Shown: positions 1 to 12,806 of the stretch, one piece after another
How positions within the stretch are numbered: the first letter of the stretch is position 1
Layout: every line of letters begins with the position of its first letter
Origin: Pyrus communis
Taxonomy: Eukaryota > Streptophyta > Magnoliopsida > Rosales > Rosaceae
Direction: 5' to 3'
Length of the DNA: 64,000 nt
NCBI RefSeq assembly: GCF_963583255.1
Contig: NC_084817.1
Coordinates: 10,980,121-11,044,120 of the forward strand
The notes under the pieces: model-generated
Database searches by the model: none
What the model saw: only the letters and a program-made list of their open reading frames with translations
Told to the model about the DNA's origin: nothing
Translations under genes and position numbers: made by a program

Positions 1-22
1 ACTATAGTTTGTTAAAAAAAAA
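1..22 (+). repeat. probable 3' tail of a SINE cut by the window edge
   Basis: The window opens with a short 'tagtttgtt' motif followed by an A-run. This is the same ending seen in the two longer SINE copies of this window (9826-9980 plus and 51951-52119 minus), which finish with 'tcgtttgtt' plus poly(A). Only the tail is visible, so the assignment rests on about 20 bases and is weak. Confidence 0.35.
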
Positions 23-1058
23 AGTGGGGAGTTGAGACTTTAATGCATATCATCAATTCTTGTAATACCCTCATTAGTTTTTGAAAATTACATTGTTTAT
101 CCTTCTATACACAATCTATCTCTTGGAGAACAAAGTGAACGCCACAATCTACCACTACAAACACCAACTTTACACCACAACTGCAACCACCATCATTGGT
201 GCCACCACCACCACCATAGCCACAACTGCTACCACCATTGATCCCACCACCTGTACCACCATTATTACCTTTACACCCTGACCGCCACAAACTATTAGCA
301 CCACCGCTATACCCCCACCACATCTGCCACCAACACCACCACTACTGCCCTGTTGCTATCATCCTCACCAACAACCTCATTAGCATATCCATTATTGTCA
401 TTATATATAACGATATCACTTTTACATTAAAATTTACAAAAAGCTTCACACTACTTTTCATACTCACAACACTTTCAAAACTACAATATCAAATGATCAT
501 GCTTTATTTTACAATTGATTATTCTTAAAGCACATCAGAAGTAATTTTTATTTAAAACACAACAATCCCAAACTGACTAATAGTGTAGCATTGGGTTGAA
601 GTATTGAAATAATCACATTTTCAAATGTTAAGATATTATAAGTAGAGTTCATTATTATTATTATTATTACTATTATTATTTTTTGAAGTAGATAATATTA
701 AGAATGTATTAGATGAAGCTGAAACTGAAATGTTCATGGATGCATGACAAAATCAGAGATTGTTCAATTAGTTAATTGACCATAATTTCCTAATGATTAG
801 CTGCCCACCAAAACTCTTGTATTCTTTCTCCCATTATTTCATTTGAAAAATCGAACCTGGATTTTGACATCTAACCAATTTTGTGATACGGATCGATCCC
901 TAGTGCTTCTTAGTTATTAAGTTATTCTCAATTTAGGATTATTAATCGTCGAGCAAATATGTGTTAATTATTTGTGTCTTTCTGAATAATTTTTCTAATA
1001 CAGTTATAATAAAAGTGCTTAATGCAGAAGTACTTTTAAACATAGCAGAGCTAATAAG
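23..1058. other. gene-free stretch with a CCA/CAC-rich low-complexity tract
   Basis: Bases about 140-350 are a degenerate CCA/CAC/ATT trinucleotide tract. It gives threonine-, proline- or glycine-rich reading frames on both strands, none with a credible protein. A short ATT-type run lies at about 652-680. No RNA gene or element end was seen in the rest. Confidence 0.6.
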
Positions 1059-2490
1059 TGTAACGACCCGTATCGGATTTTACGAAACATCAAGGGCAAG
1101 TATGTAATTTCATTTTCGTTGGGAGATATTTTGTCATGGTTGTTTTTTTTTTGGTTTTTTGGTCTTATTTGGTGTGCCAATGGGACCCACTCTTTTGGTT
1201 TTGGTCCCCCGACCCACTCCATCTTCTCCTCTCCCTCTCCCCGTGTCTTTCCCCCCAAAAAAACCTCACAACTATCTCTCTCATCTCTCTCTATTATTAT
1301 CTCCCTCCCTCTGAGCAACACCCACACACACAGAGACCACCACCATCACCTCACCCTTCTCCACACCTACTCGAGGCTAGGAACCCCAGACGAAATGCCG
1401 GATCAAACCGAGAACGGGGCACCGTGAAATCTGACGGCCTTCGAGGCATTTTTTGACCAAACCACGACGAGTTAGCCGTCGAGAAAGTTTACCCAGTTTC
1501 TGACAACCTCTAAGGCTTTCGAGTTGTTTTCCAACCAAACCACAATGAGTTAGCCGTCGTGCAAGGTGCGTTTGTCAGTGGCGTTTCCGTCTTCTCTAGT
1601 TTGCGCGGCTCTTTGACGACGGAGTAAGGTGAGTGGACCCCTTCTAAATTGCATATTTTCCTATTAGAAATGCATGCATGAAAAGCATGATTTAATGGTT
1701 ATGTTTTATGAAATGTTTATGAGTAAATTGGTTTTACGCTTTATGATATTTCATGCTTTATCGAATTTACGATCTTTATGGTATATATGATGGATGACTA
1801 TATACCATGAAGATGTTTTAAGATATGATGTTTGAGCTATTGAGCTCCATTGAGATATATGTACTTATATTTGGAAATATTATGTTCAATGATTTTTGTG
1901 CTTATTTAGTGGTCACTATGTTCTGCCTATAGGCATATGTTTTGCCTACGGGCATATGATCTGCCTACGGGCGAATGACCTGCCTTTGGGATACCATTAT
2001 TGAGCACACTATATATGATATATGTTTTATTAAAAGGTTTTATGGCATGTTAGGGATTTTGGAAAACCTATTACTTATCATGCAATATGAGTTTTCAGAA
2101 ACTTTGGGGGTTAGTACGTTGTTAAATAATTATGTTAGTATTACTTATATATCAACTTGGTCCACTCATGTTTTGTTTTGAGCCCCCTCAGGACTTAGAA
2201 TCGAGACATACAATCTCGGTGTCAAGGTACTCCCGCATCGGCATATTCGAGTCCTCTCGGTGTAGACCATCCCTTTGTTCGTTCAATTTTTTGTTATTCC
2301 TTTCTAGTGTCCTGGATTAGCTGTATGTTCTGAACACATTCCATAATTGCATAATCATTGTATTTAAAAGTATAAGTATTGTCTATATTTATTATTTCTT
2401 ATGCATCCTAATATGGCTTGGTCACATTCGGGTGTCGGCCAGTACGTGCCTACCCTGGTGTTTGGTGAATATCAAGATCGGGGCGTGTCA
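1059..2490 (+). mobile_element. solo LTR of a Ty3-type (Tekay/Del-like) retrotransposon
   Basis: The segment starts TGTAACGACCCG and ends CGGGGCGTGTCA. It is flanked on both sides by ATAAG (1054-1058 and 2491-2495), the 5-bp target duplication expected for an LTR element. The ends match those of the complete element at 31624-40999 when that is read on its minus strand (TGTAACAGCCCG ... GGGGTGTGTCA). No internal domain, primer site or second LTR is present, so it is a solo LTR formed by recombination between the two LTRs of a former insertion. It is shorter (1.43 kb) and more diverged than the other LTRs here. Confidence 0.85.
1919..1992 (+). repeat. short tandem repeat inside the solo LTR
   Basis: About four imperfect copies of a roughly 20-base unit built on 'tgcctacgggcatatg' lie in the middle of the solo LTR. 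In the related LTRs the comparable region carries repeats built around 'gtcgtacagg', so this part of the LTR seems to evolve by repeat turnover. Confidence 0.7.
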
Positions 2491-3199
2491 ATAAGGCTAT
2501 TGATCGTGAAATATCACTTGCTACAAAATTATATGATAACTATTGCTCTTTGATGAGTTTTTAGGGTAGAGATTTTCAAAGAAGCAACGCGAATGTACTA
2601 GTAATGGCTTTCTAATTAAGAATCTTAAGTATGGTTTATAGACTTAATTAGTGCTTGTCGAAGTTAACGTAGAACTGACCAGACAGCCATCACTCAAACA
2701 AATCTAAAATTTTGTACGTTAGAACAAATGAAAGTGAAAGATACGCTAAAGAAAGTTGTAGAGATTAATTAATTAGACTTTGGAAATGTGTGTTATGCAA
2801 GGGAGAAGAAATGGTAGTATTCTTGGGTTAGAATTTTGGGTTATAAGTTAAATATGTAATAATATATAGGGAGTTGTTGTTGATACTGTAAAAAAGTTAA
2901 CTTAGACTCATAACAATTGTGAAGATGTGAAGACATAAGGAGAAATAACACTTTGTATATTGAATTTTTTAGAGTGCTAATTGTGAATATATGAAGAAAT
3001 GTCCTACATCATAAAGTTAAAAGTATTACAACGACTTAAAAGCTGATCAATTACCAGACTCTATTGTTATGTTCTTTAATTATTTATTTGATTGTATTTG
3101 TAAGAAGTTACAGTATGTTTACTTACAAGGAATTGATTTGTAAGAAATAAGCAATGATTTCCGTTCATGTGTTTACTAAAGTAATGGTAAATATAAGGA
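2491..3199. other. intergenic, nothing recognised
   Basis: AT-rich sequence between the solo LTR and the hAT element. No reading frame with family features, RNA gene or element terminus was seen. Confidence 0.5.
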
Positions 3200-3628
3200 C
3201 ACGTTATTAGGGCTGGTTCAGTATGAGATACTGAACCAAAAACCATATCCCGATTCTTAAACCAAAATTTTTGAGAATTCTAATTTCAAGATCGATCACA
3301 AACCAAATTTTTGGGAATCCCATATTTTAGGAATCCCGAAATAGTATCTGGATTTTGGGACAAATCGGGATTAAATTTTGATTTTGGGCTTTTGAGCTAT
3401 TGGGCTGAAACTTGACATATTGGGCTTTTGGGCTAAAATTTAGCCTTTTATATTGAAATTGTCAGCTCAATTTCGTTAATACCAATTTGTCATACATACA
3501 AATATGTTATATGTGCGTTTGTGCAATGTATGTTGAGCCACTAATGCAAAAGCAAAAAAGGAAAAGCTTAAAGTTTATGAAAATTGTTGGCCTCTTTGGT
3601 CACTTCGGCCCCTTGATCTTGTTGATGG

Positions 3629-4440
3629 TTATGGTTCCCTTCTTGTTGGTATTCTTCCCCTTGATGTTGATGGTTGAGCCCTTCCCCTTAAAATGGGTGC
3701 TCGTGGAGGTAGTGATTGATTTTGACGTTGTTGAACTTCAACTTGAGGTGGTCGAGGAAGTGGAGGTGGCATTTCATTTTCTTGTGTTGTATTCTCCTCA
3801 CCTCCCAAATTAGCTGTGTCCAAAACAATAAACGACAAATCATTTAGATTGAATTATAGAAATAGATAATAAATACTAAGAAAATAAAAGAGGAAATTAA
3901 ATTATTTACTTACTTTTTTCTAAGTGTTCAAGTTCCTTGTAGAATTTGAATTCGTCAAGTGTAGGCTCCTTGTAGAAACAAAATTCATTTCCTCTAAGCC
4001 AATCACTAGTACACACTAAAGCCTCAACCGTTTTAGGTGTTAAGGAAGCTCTAAAAGGATCAACAACTCTCCCACCTAGACTAAAGACATTCTCACTAGC
4101 AATGGTGTTACTAGGAAGGGCCAACACATCCTTAGCAACTTTATTAAGAGTTGGATATGTACCACTATTCCCGTTCCACCAATCCAAAAGATTGAAACCC
4201 TCATATGTTATGCTTTGATGTGGATCATTGAAGTACATATCCACTTCATTGACTATCTTATTTTGTTGTGCCGCCGCTCTCTTTTGTTGGATCCTCCACA
4301 TCCGGATCATTATCACAACAATCATCATGATAATCTTGACGTGAGGGAGTGCCTAGTTGAAGGGTACCACTAGGTTGGTTTTGTTTTTGTTTTCCTAATA
4401 CCGAGACCATAGGTGTACTAGATTGGCTACTAGACCCGTC
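3629..4440 (-). pseudogene. hAT transposase remnant: N-terminal exon joined to the C-terminal dimerisation domain
   Basis: The frame at 3906-4328 encodes the hAT C-terminal dimerisation region of the RICESLEEPER/DAYSLEEPER type: LLDWW, then YPTLNKVAKDVLALP, ASENVFSLGGRVVDPFR, SLTPKTVEAL and DWLRG in family order. Immediately upstream (4258-4440, another frame) is a serine/threonine-rich segment starting VDGSSSQSSTP, which resembles the family N-terminus. It follows an intron acceptor at about 4441. The BED zinc finger and the RNase-H-like catalytic core, several hundred residues in the family, are absent. A donor GTAAGT after the dimerisation domain (near 3914) and an acceptor near 3809 suggest a short 3' exon with a Pro/Arg-rich tail. 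The protein cannot be an active transposase, though in principle the dimerisation domain could still be made. Confidence 0.75.
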
Positions 4441-6581
4441 CACCCTAACAAATATAATAACAATGCACATTAATATATCACAACCATAGTTCAACATATA
4501 TCCAAATTCCAATACAATAAATCACATATCCAATTCAAATGCAATAACATATTCAATATGTGCAGAGTAAGTACAACATTAAATTTTAAATCTATGCATG
4601 CTAAATGGCATTTCTTAAGAGGAAACAATTAAAGAGAATTCTCAAATCATATCTATTTGGATAGAGTACCAGGGAAACAATTAAGGAGAATTCTCAAATC
4701 AAATAATATCTATTCTCAAATCAAGTCATATCAATTAAAGAGAATTCTTAAGAGGAAACAATTAAGGAAACAATGAAGATAGAGTACTAACGTTAAAAAG
4801 CCTCAATTCAAACCGAGGACAGATCTCCTTAAGCTCAATTCTATACAGAAAATCCTCCTAGTGTCAATGGGTAAGTTAAAGTAAGCAGGCAGAACCATTA
4901 AATAGAAACAAGTATCAAAATTTCATATATGAATTGGACAAGCATGACAGGCAGTTCTATGTAGCCACAACTTGACCTTGCTTAACCACATTACAACAAA
5001 CTTTCAAATACGCACAGTTAGAATAGATCAGGGAAGAAAGGACATTCAAAATCTATTGCAACTCCCTAAACCTTCTCAGAGCAACGTAAAAGAGATACTT
5101 CTTCAACAAGCTTTGCTTGCACTTGAAGAGTGAGGTAACAGATGGTGACCTCACTTTTGTTAAGTAATATATGCCTTTCTAGTTTCTAATAAAAAAGACA
5201 TCAACCCAAAGCAACATCAAACCCGAATTCCTTTAAATTCAATGGTATTATATACTATCTTGGCACAACCAAGATCAAACCAATAATTTCAATTCTCTTT
5301 TTATGCAACAAATGAAGGATAACTTATCCAACCTAGTCACTATGTACCTCAACACTATAAAATTCACCAAAACAAATGAATTGCTCTACCCACATGATAA
5401 ACAATGAAGACTCAGAAGCCAGAGAATTTCAAATGCTATTATGCAAACAAGAAGGAAGGGAGAGAAAAAAGATCTATCCAAGAACATATTATCAAACACA
5501 TAACGTTATAGGTTTTCAATTACCTACTAGCACTAAAATTTTCAATAAAGATACCATAAAACATCAAAAGTTTCAACATAAGTTTCAACTTCCAAGAATC
5601 AAAACATCGGAGCTGTGTACGTCATTGTTTAAGCATAATGCAACATCAACTGGACTACACTAGACTGCTAAACCCCCATTACATATCTTCTACTTCATGA
5701 CCCTCAAAACAAGATCGACAACACAAATTCAGCACAACTATTACTCAAAATAACAAAATTTAGGGCTCCAATTCACCCAAGCACAATTCTTTTCAATGCT
5801 AATTCAACCACATCAACAACAAAAATGCAAGAATTCTTTTTTATTTTTCAATGTAATTATCGAACATATATACACAATCTGAAATAAACTCCTCCACATC
5901 CATATATATACTTAGCATTAACATCAAATCTTAATTTCCCATAACCAAAGAAGAAGCTAAATCAAATAATGGACCAAAAAAAAAGTTGAGTTTGAGAGAT
6001 GATTTGTGACATACTAGATCTTTAACCTTAGGTTCAAGTTTCAACGATCTCTTTCTTTATTCTGCTTGGTGAAGGCTAACTGTATAAACCATAAATCACC
6101 AACCTCCATATCAGTATCTTCCAAGTGCTAAATTTCACAAACCCTAATCTAGAATTCGAACCTTAAATTAAATTTCAAACCCTAAATTAATTCCAAAATT
6201 TACCTAATTTGGGGGAGAATTGGTGCACGGTGCATTGGAATCTGGATGAAGAAGTCGAAAGAGAGAGAGATCAGAGGGGTGAGTGGCGCCAATTGCCGTG
6301 GCTCTGCCTCTATGTCGTGAAGGAAGACTCATCCACAGTGAGGGATGATAAGTCGAGAGAGAGAGATATCAGAGAGGTGATAGGTCAGTCGAGAGAGAGG
6401 TGAATCACTTGTGTGATGTGGGTATGGCCGGATTCGAAGATGAAGAGAGAAATCGGCGAGGGTGGTGAGGTGAGGTCGAGTCAAAAGACGGAGATAGAGA
6501 GTGATTGAGTTCTGATGGTTTGATTTGTATTCTCCCCCAAATTCGATAGCTGTTACAATTCCAAATATGTATTTAAAATTA

Positions 6582-6586
<5 letters not shown>

Positions 6587-6615
<29 letters not shown>
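6587..6615. repeat. (TA)n microsatellite
   Basis: An uninterrupted TA dinucleotide run about 29 bases long, within the right part of the hAT element. Confidence 0.9.
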
Positions 6616-6618
<3 letters not shown>

Positions 6619-7062
6619 ATTTCGGTTCAGTTCGGGATTATCGAACGAATGAAAATGTGAGGCCAATTGCCGTACAGAAATTTCTAGATCGGTTCGGTAT
6701 TGGGTACCGAAATTTTTGGGATTTTTGGTTTGGTTTGGGATTTTTTCGGTTCGGTTTGGAATATTTGATATTTTTTTCCACCCCTACACGTTACGTAATG
6801 GTAATTGGAATAGAAAAGCGGAATTGAATTTCGATTATGGGATACTCTGTTGTTTATCAAATATTGGGAAATCAAAAATTCGGTGGACTCACGTAAATTT
6901 TGGAAATTTGAGGAACTAGATTCCCTACAATTTGATGGTACTTGGATTCCTGATTGCTTGGATAATTGGAATTGACTTTCTCTCCCAATTATGCCCTCAT
7001 TTATTCTTAAATTTTCAAAATTGCCCTTCCTATTAACCCATCAAAACCCTAGGGTTATCTCA

Positions 7063-8129
7063 TGATACACCCCGATCAAAAAATTTGGAGTGTGCTGGCC
7101 ATCACGTGAGGGTGACGTAGCCAAGTACGCAATGCGAAAGTAAAAGAGTGAAAATACGAGGAAATAAAGTCAATGAGATAATTTACAATAAAAAGATCAA
7201 TGAGTGCTAGTGACAAACATGGAAGGAAAAATGCAAAGTAGAAGTTCAAGTATCCTAGGTGTAGTCCAGAATAAACAAGTACTAACAAGCGGTAACTAGA
7301 AAATCCTACATGGAGGGTGCTCTGTCAGAAGTCCTTGATGCCACGTTCGTCACCCACGTCCTCACTACCTAAAACCTGGAGGGGTGCAAAACAGAAAACG
7401 TGAGTGGGCAAAAACAAAGTTTTCCAAACCATTTCAATATCAAGTAATAACCCCTCTCTGTAAAACCCGTATACTTTCCAAAAAATATTATACATACTCG
7501 TATCTCAAATCATGCTAAAAACGATAAATATGCCATGCCAAAAATATGCTGTGTCAGAATATCCAAACAAATAGTATAAGCATCAAGCAGGTGAGATAAA
7601 ACAAATCATAATATGCCGATAATATCAGTACGTCAACCGGAGTCACCTAAAGTGACATGTACGGCTGAATTTATAGCTCCTCAACCACTATCCTGCACAC
7701 GAGTCGAAACCACCTATAGTGGTATGTACGACAGGCTGGTGTATCTAATTACGCTCAATGCTGCGATCATATGAAGGTTGTGCGATGTATCGCAAGTCAC
7801 CTACGAGTCGGAACCACTTATAGTGGTCTGTACGACAGGCTGGCACCTGTCTTGGATCCAAGGTGAGCGTGCGGTGCAGGAGGTGAACGATCACGTGAAG
7901 GCTAGGCCCTACTCTGGCGGAGCACAATCACCGAGGTGCAAGAATATAAGCTATAACTCAATCTCGTTATCACCACATCTATCACTAACAAACATACTCA
8001 CCTGACTTACCTGAGAGTCCGCGGTACCAAAGCATAACCAACACAATCACAATAATAGTATCGATGATATTCAATATGGCATTTCAATTATAAAACCATT
8101 AAAACGTAATTTCTGGAAAGATACCAATC

Positions 8130-8166
<37 letters not shown>

Positions 8167-9292
8167 TGAAAACAAAAGCCCACTCACTGATATGTAGAAA
8201 GGTCGTAAGCCCCGAGCCTCGTGTGGCTGCGCTCGTCCTCCGGATAGTCCTCACTTATATGTGAAACAACTATAAAATAGTCACTTTAATGCACATAACC
8301 AACCTTAGGTAATAACTTCTCATACATTGCTCAATTAGAGTGTTTGAATATACCAACATGCTCTACTCAATCCCACGAACACCCCCATATTTTTAGAAAA
8401 ATTTTCTGAAGCCTCACGTGCCCTCACGCACTAGCCAAGACACGACCACACGCACCTCGCACGTGCAGGCACGTGCCTGGTGCACGGACGGAATCCCTAA
8501 CGTCGTTTGGGAATATTCCGTCAATTTACCAGAATATTCTGTTAACCTTAACTTGACATTGTTAGTCTCTGTTAGGAATATTCCATCAACTTTGACGGAA
8601 TATCCTGTCATCCCCTACCTCAGGTCGCCGAAATCCGGAAAAACTTTAAACTCACTTTTCTCACTCAATTCTTAACCAAACTTCACAAAATTTATGTCAA
8701 AATGAAGCTTAGGACAAGGAGAAGAAGTTTATACCACTTTAAAGCACCAAAAACGCTGGAATCTGGCCGGAGAAATTCCACAAAATCCGGCCAACCTTAG
8801 AACTCGTTATCCCGACGTCCAAAACCCTTCAAACTTACTTTCCGAGGTTTGTGAGAAAGTTTTAAGACTCCCTATGATCTCAAAACTCGATAAAACCTCC
8901 ATGATCGCGATCAAATTAACAGTACCATCGACAGAGTCCACGGGTTTTCGAGGGTTCCAAGCCAAACCAAGGGTATGAGTGTGTTGGTTAGGCCACAAGG
9001 AGCATGAAGAAGGTATTTGGAACCTCGATCCATGCCAAAACTGTGAGATGTGAAGCTGTCTGTACAAATGAAAGAAAATGGAAGAAATGTAAAGAAGGAG
9101 GAGAGAGAGAACCAGGAAAAAAAGAAGAAGGGTGCACATGTGCATGTGTGGACGTGTGTGTGTGTAGGTTTAAAATAATCCCAAAAGCCAACCCAAAACA
9201 TAGTCCATTCACGCACCCGCAACCACTAATGAGTAAGGGAAAAAATGTCATTCTCGCGCTAAAGGTAAATATTTTTGGAATGGGCTGTCACA
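7063..9292 (-). mobile_element. solo LTR of a Tekay/Del-like Ty3 retrotransposon
   Basis: On the plus strand it starts TGATACACCCCGATC and ends TGGGCTGTCACA, so on the minus strand it is a TGTGACAGCCCA ... GGGGTGTATCA LTR. TCTCA lies on both sides (7058-7062 and 9293-9297) as a 5-bp target duplication. The internal order of motifs matches the LTRs of the 31624-40999 element: the GTGACGTAGCCAAGT motif, the 'acctggaggggtgcaaaac' segment, 'cacctatagtggt' motifs, and paired GAATATTC palindromes near 8510-8600. There is no coding region or second LTR. All small ORFs here are fragments of non-coding LTR. Confidence 0.88.
8133..8164. repeat. (AT)n microsatellite in LTR
   Basis: Uninterrupted AT dinucleotide run inside the solo LTR. 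An AT run also occurs in the LTRs of the complete element (at 32289-32323), though at a different point in the LTR. Confidence 0.9.
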
Positions 9293-9825
9293 TCTCACTT
9301 TCTCTTGAGTGCATCTCCATTTCTCTTCTTCCGCAACTCTTATCAAATTTACATACAGTTTAACCCTGTTTGTCTTTTGCGTTTTCATCTCTATATTGAT
9401 TATGGTTACGTAAACAGGCCATAAATTCATCTGCTGGGTATCTCATTCTTTCTCATGGTAAGTAAACATGCACTTAAAAGATTAAGCCTATGATCTACCA
9501 CTCCGTAATGTTACTTGAGCTAACTCTTAAACATATTAAAATACATTAATTTAAAGTAATGTTAGGTAGACTAAATTTGTAAACTAAATGATGTGTCACC
9601 AATTAAAAATAAGCATATTAATCAACACTTCAATAATAATCCAATCGTCAACTTGAATGTCATTTAGTTTATAAAATTTAGTCTCTCTAGCGTTACCCTT
9701 ACAACAAATGCAATTAGTAAACAATACTAAACCTTAGATGCAAAAGTAAACACTGTCAACCCTCAATCGAGAAGTTAGAAGTAATTTGCAATACAAAAAT
9801 CTATATATTAGCCACTTAGTACAAC
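9293..9825. other. intergenic, nothing recognised
   Basis: AT-rich sequence without a supported gene or element end, between a solo LTR and a SINE. Confidence 0.5.
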
Positions 9826-9980
9826 AATCTAATGATATTCTTCTTCACTTATAAGTGAGAGGTTTTATATTCAATTCTCACTGAAGATGAATTTGAAACA
9901 CATTATTGTTAGTCTATTATGAGGCTTAGCTTACTCCTCCATCCCTTTAACGTAGAGAATATCGTTTGTTAAAAAAAAAA
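9826..9980 (+). mobile_element. tRNA-derived SINE (degenerate)
   Basis: The segment runs 'cttcacttataagtgagagg', a B-box-like stretch (ttcaattctcactg, degenerate against GGTTCGATTCTCGCC), 'cattattgttagtctattatgaggc', and ends 'tatcgtttgtt' plus an A-run of about 10. The same blocks occur in the same order in the minus-strand copy at 51951-52119. The 5' end is approximate and no clear target duplication was found. Confidence 0.65.
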
Positions 9981-9998
9981 TGTACATATAAAAAAGAA

Positions 9999-11636
9999 TG
10001 TGATAACCCGTCCCTAGTTCTATGATTTTATAAATTTTAAAAATGTGAATTTATGAAAATACCCTAGAGGCGAGGGTATTGACTTTCGTTGACCAACGTA
10101 TAGTGAGATGAACGGAATATTTTCTTTTTAGCGTATTCTTGAAGTACTCAACAATACGAATGCATAGGCGTAAGCGGAATCGAAATCAGAGTTACGGTTA
10201 AAGTTTTACGGAGCTACGAATATGAAAGTATTTTATGAAGAAATCACTATTTTAAATATATTATACTATTTTATACTACTAAATTGTTATGCCATATGTG
10301 TGTGGCTGAGAAGGGAAAGAAAGGAATCGGGGAAGAGGAGAAACAGAGAAGGGATTGGGCAGAGCTACCTAATCGGAGGAGAAAAGAGGGAGATGAGGAA
10401 CGAATTAAGAGAAGAGGGAGGAGAGTCTGACCAATCAGGAAGGAGAACAGGAGGGAAATGAGAGAAAAAGAAGATGAAGGAACCAAATCGGGTCTCCTTT
10501 GACACGTGCGACCTGACCTGGCGAGATCCATGGGAATTGATGGTTTCCTGGCCAATTTCTGGTGAATTAAGCCAAGCCACCACCTGGAAACCATCCCACG
10601 ACCTCCACTCTTCCATTTTCATCCATTAATTGGTGGATTTTAGGCATAGGGTTCGTGAATTTGCACTGGTGGGTTCGTGGGTATCACGATGGAAATCCGC
10701 TCATTTTTGAAGAGTTTTCTGTCAACCACCACCGTTAATATACTTCCAACAACCCCAGGAACAAGGCCCAACCATTGGATGAGGCAGCGGATCTTTGGAT
10801 TCGACGAATCGAGGCACACCCAATTCTAGGGTTCCGGCGGGTTCGTGGGGTTTTGAAGCTTTTCCCTGCCAAATTAGACTTGGCCACATGTATGAAACTT
10901 GCTCTACTAGTTGAGATCTTCATTTCTGTAAAATTTGAGAATTTTTAGAATTAGTTGAATTTTCCGGCGAGTTCAGGCAGCCGACCACCACATGCGGTAG
11001 CGCATAGGCCGAGACCCCACCTGCCCTTCCTAAACTAATGTGGTTACTCTATTTCATATGTGATGTTCAATTGATGAAATCTCATTGTAAAACTATAGTT
11101 TTGATAGAGACCGCCAATTGGATATTAAATGAATTGACGATCCGACCGTTGGATCGTCACCAAAATTTAATACGTTATACTACGTAATATTTGAGGATAT
11201 TAGAAACTTACAGATCAGGAATCCGACGTACAGATCTTCCCAAATTGAATTTGTAAGCTCGTAAAATAAAACGTTGACAGCCACTTGAATTTGCAATTGG
11301 TGAAGGTCCAACCATTAGATTGTAATGAAATTTTAGTATGATGTTCTAGATACATAATTTGGATCTTTGAAAGTTACGGATTGGAAACCCAAGGTGTAGA
11401 TCTTCTGAATCGGGTTACGTAGGGTTGTGAACCTTATCGTCGACCTTTGATCGACGATTGACTTTTGGTCAATGGGTTTCTAGAACGTCCTTGGGTATGC
11501 GTTTTATGTAAGTTACGTGTTCTATCGATAAAAATTCTGAGACATGATTTGATAATTGTTCTAGGCGACAATCGTTTGTGGTGCCTCAATGGGAGTTGTA
11601 GCACGGACTTCAGGTGAGTGGGTCTTTTCCTTTTTA

Positions 11637-11714
<78 letters not shown>

Positions 11715-12806
11715 TTGATAGTTGCCAATTATGCATTTGAAAAAGAATTTCTTAAGTACGCCTGAATTAGACTAAAGTTTATAAAAATTAGCAAAATGAC
11801 GGAATTTATGAAACATGCTACATCCCACGGGATGCACATGTATGCTTATAATCTTCGATGCCATAATTATATCTACGGCTATGAATGTTATTATGTTGAT
11901 TAGAATTATTGCATCATTATGGCATGCTTATATTCATGTAGTCAGCTCATCATTGCTGCACCCCGGTGTTAGTGCTCACCCTGGGCCAGGGCCAGTCCTT
12001 CACGTGTATGTTCACCTTCTCGCACCGCACGCTCGCCTTGGATCCAAGTAGGTGCCAGTCTTGTCGTACAGGTCACATTAAGCGACTTCGACTCGTAGGT
12101 GACCGCGATTATCGCCAGTCTTCAAGTGATCGTAGCATTATAGCGTATATCGTATATTATTACATCCAGTCCTGTCATATAGGTCACATTATGCGACTTC
12201 GACTCGTGTGCTAGCATAGATTAATGAGCAATAAGTGCAGTCGTACAGGTCGCATTAGACGACTCCAACTAGTATGCTAGCAGAGGTTGTTGAACACCTG
12301 ATTTTACTTATATTACTATTGAGATTTTGTGATTTTGGGATGTCATGCCTTATTTACGTTTTGCAGGCTACAATAAGTACTTTCATACTATACGTATTAT
12401 GTATATTTTGGAAACTATACATGTTTTACGGCAATGGATTATAATGGTTTCAAAGGTTTTTATGAAAACTTTATTTTTAGGCCCACTCACCCTTGTTTTT
12501 CGCCCCTCCAGGTTTTAGTAGCTGAGCTTTTATATCAACGATGATTCTTGGCAAATCTTGGGGTAGACGGTTACCTTTGGTGATATAATTTCTCACCCTA
12601 TTTTACTGTACTATACTTATGCTCTGTCATCACGTGTGAATTGGGTTCATTCCTGCTCATAGCGCACTCTTGTATTTAGGCATTTTTAGGTTTGAATTTA
12701 TTCACATTTCCACATCACTACACTTTATGGCTTTGTCACCCTTCAGGTATGGGCCAGTAAAGCTCGATTCGGAGTCCAAATGGACGTTCCGAGTCGGGGG
12801 TGAGTA
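9999..12806 (+). mobile_element. solo LTR of a Tekay/Del-like Ty3 retrotransposon
   Basis: It starts TGTGATAACCCGTCCC and ends GAGTCGGGGGTGAGTA. AAGAA lies on both sides (9994-9998 and 12807-12811), a 5-bp target duplication. The terminal CA has become TA. Inside are the family's 'gtcgtacaggtcacatt' and 'cttggatccaagtagg' blocks and the 'cgcccctccaggtttta' block near 12500. At 2.8 kb it is the longest LTR here, partly because of a (GT)n expansion. It is inserted 18 bases from the poly(A) end of the SINE at 9826-9980. Confidence 0.82.
11639..11712 (+). repeat. (GT)37 microsatellite
   Basis: A perfect GT dinucleotide run of 74 bases within the solo LTR. The complementary strand reads as poly His-Thr in an ORF, which is an artefact. 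A run this long is likely to be length-variable between individuals. Confidence 0.97.

Larger units (their letters stand above)
3208..6786 (-). mobile_element. internally deleted hAT transposon (RICESLEEPER-like)
   Basis: The left end reads TAGGGCTGG and the right end CCACCCCTA, an 8/9 terminal inverted repeat of the hAT type (TAGGGGTGG). The flanks carry the same 8 bases ACACGTTA (3199-3206 and 6786-6793), overlapping the terminal base. With the canonical ends the 8-bp duplications are CACGTTAT and CACGTTAC. Both subterminal regions are rich in 'ggttcggt/aaaccaaa' motifs typical of hAT ends. The inside carries the remains of a minus-strand transposase gene lacking its catalytic core, so the copy is non-autonomous. 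The 4.5-6.5 kb part is non-coding, with degenerate 'gagaattctcaaatc' repeats near 4620-4780 and GA-rich sequence near 6250-6510. Confidence 0.8.

Noticed and set aside
81..528. Thr/Pro/Gly-rich ORFs on both strands
   Set aside because: They are translations of one CCA/ATT low-complexity tract, open in several frames at once, without family features.
1019..1456. Overlapping ORFs of about 100 codons
   Set aside because: They lie within or across the border of the solo LTR 1059-2490, and their open frames follow from pyrimidine-rich LTR sequence.
8807..9363. Four overlapping ORFs in a short interval
   Set aside because: They lie in the solo LTR 7063-9292 or cross its end. Both strands are open only because of GA/CT-rich composition.
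11434..11736. ORF with a long poly His-Thr run
   Set aside because: This is the (GT)37 microsatellite read in one frame.
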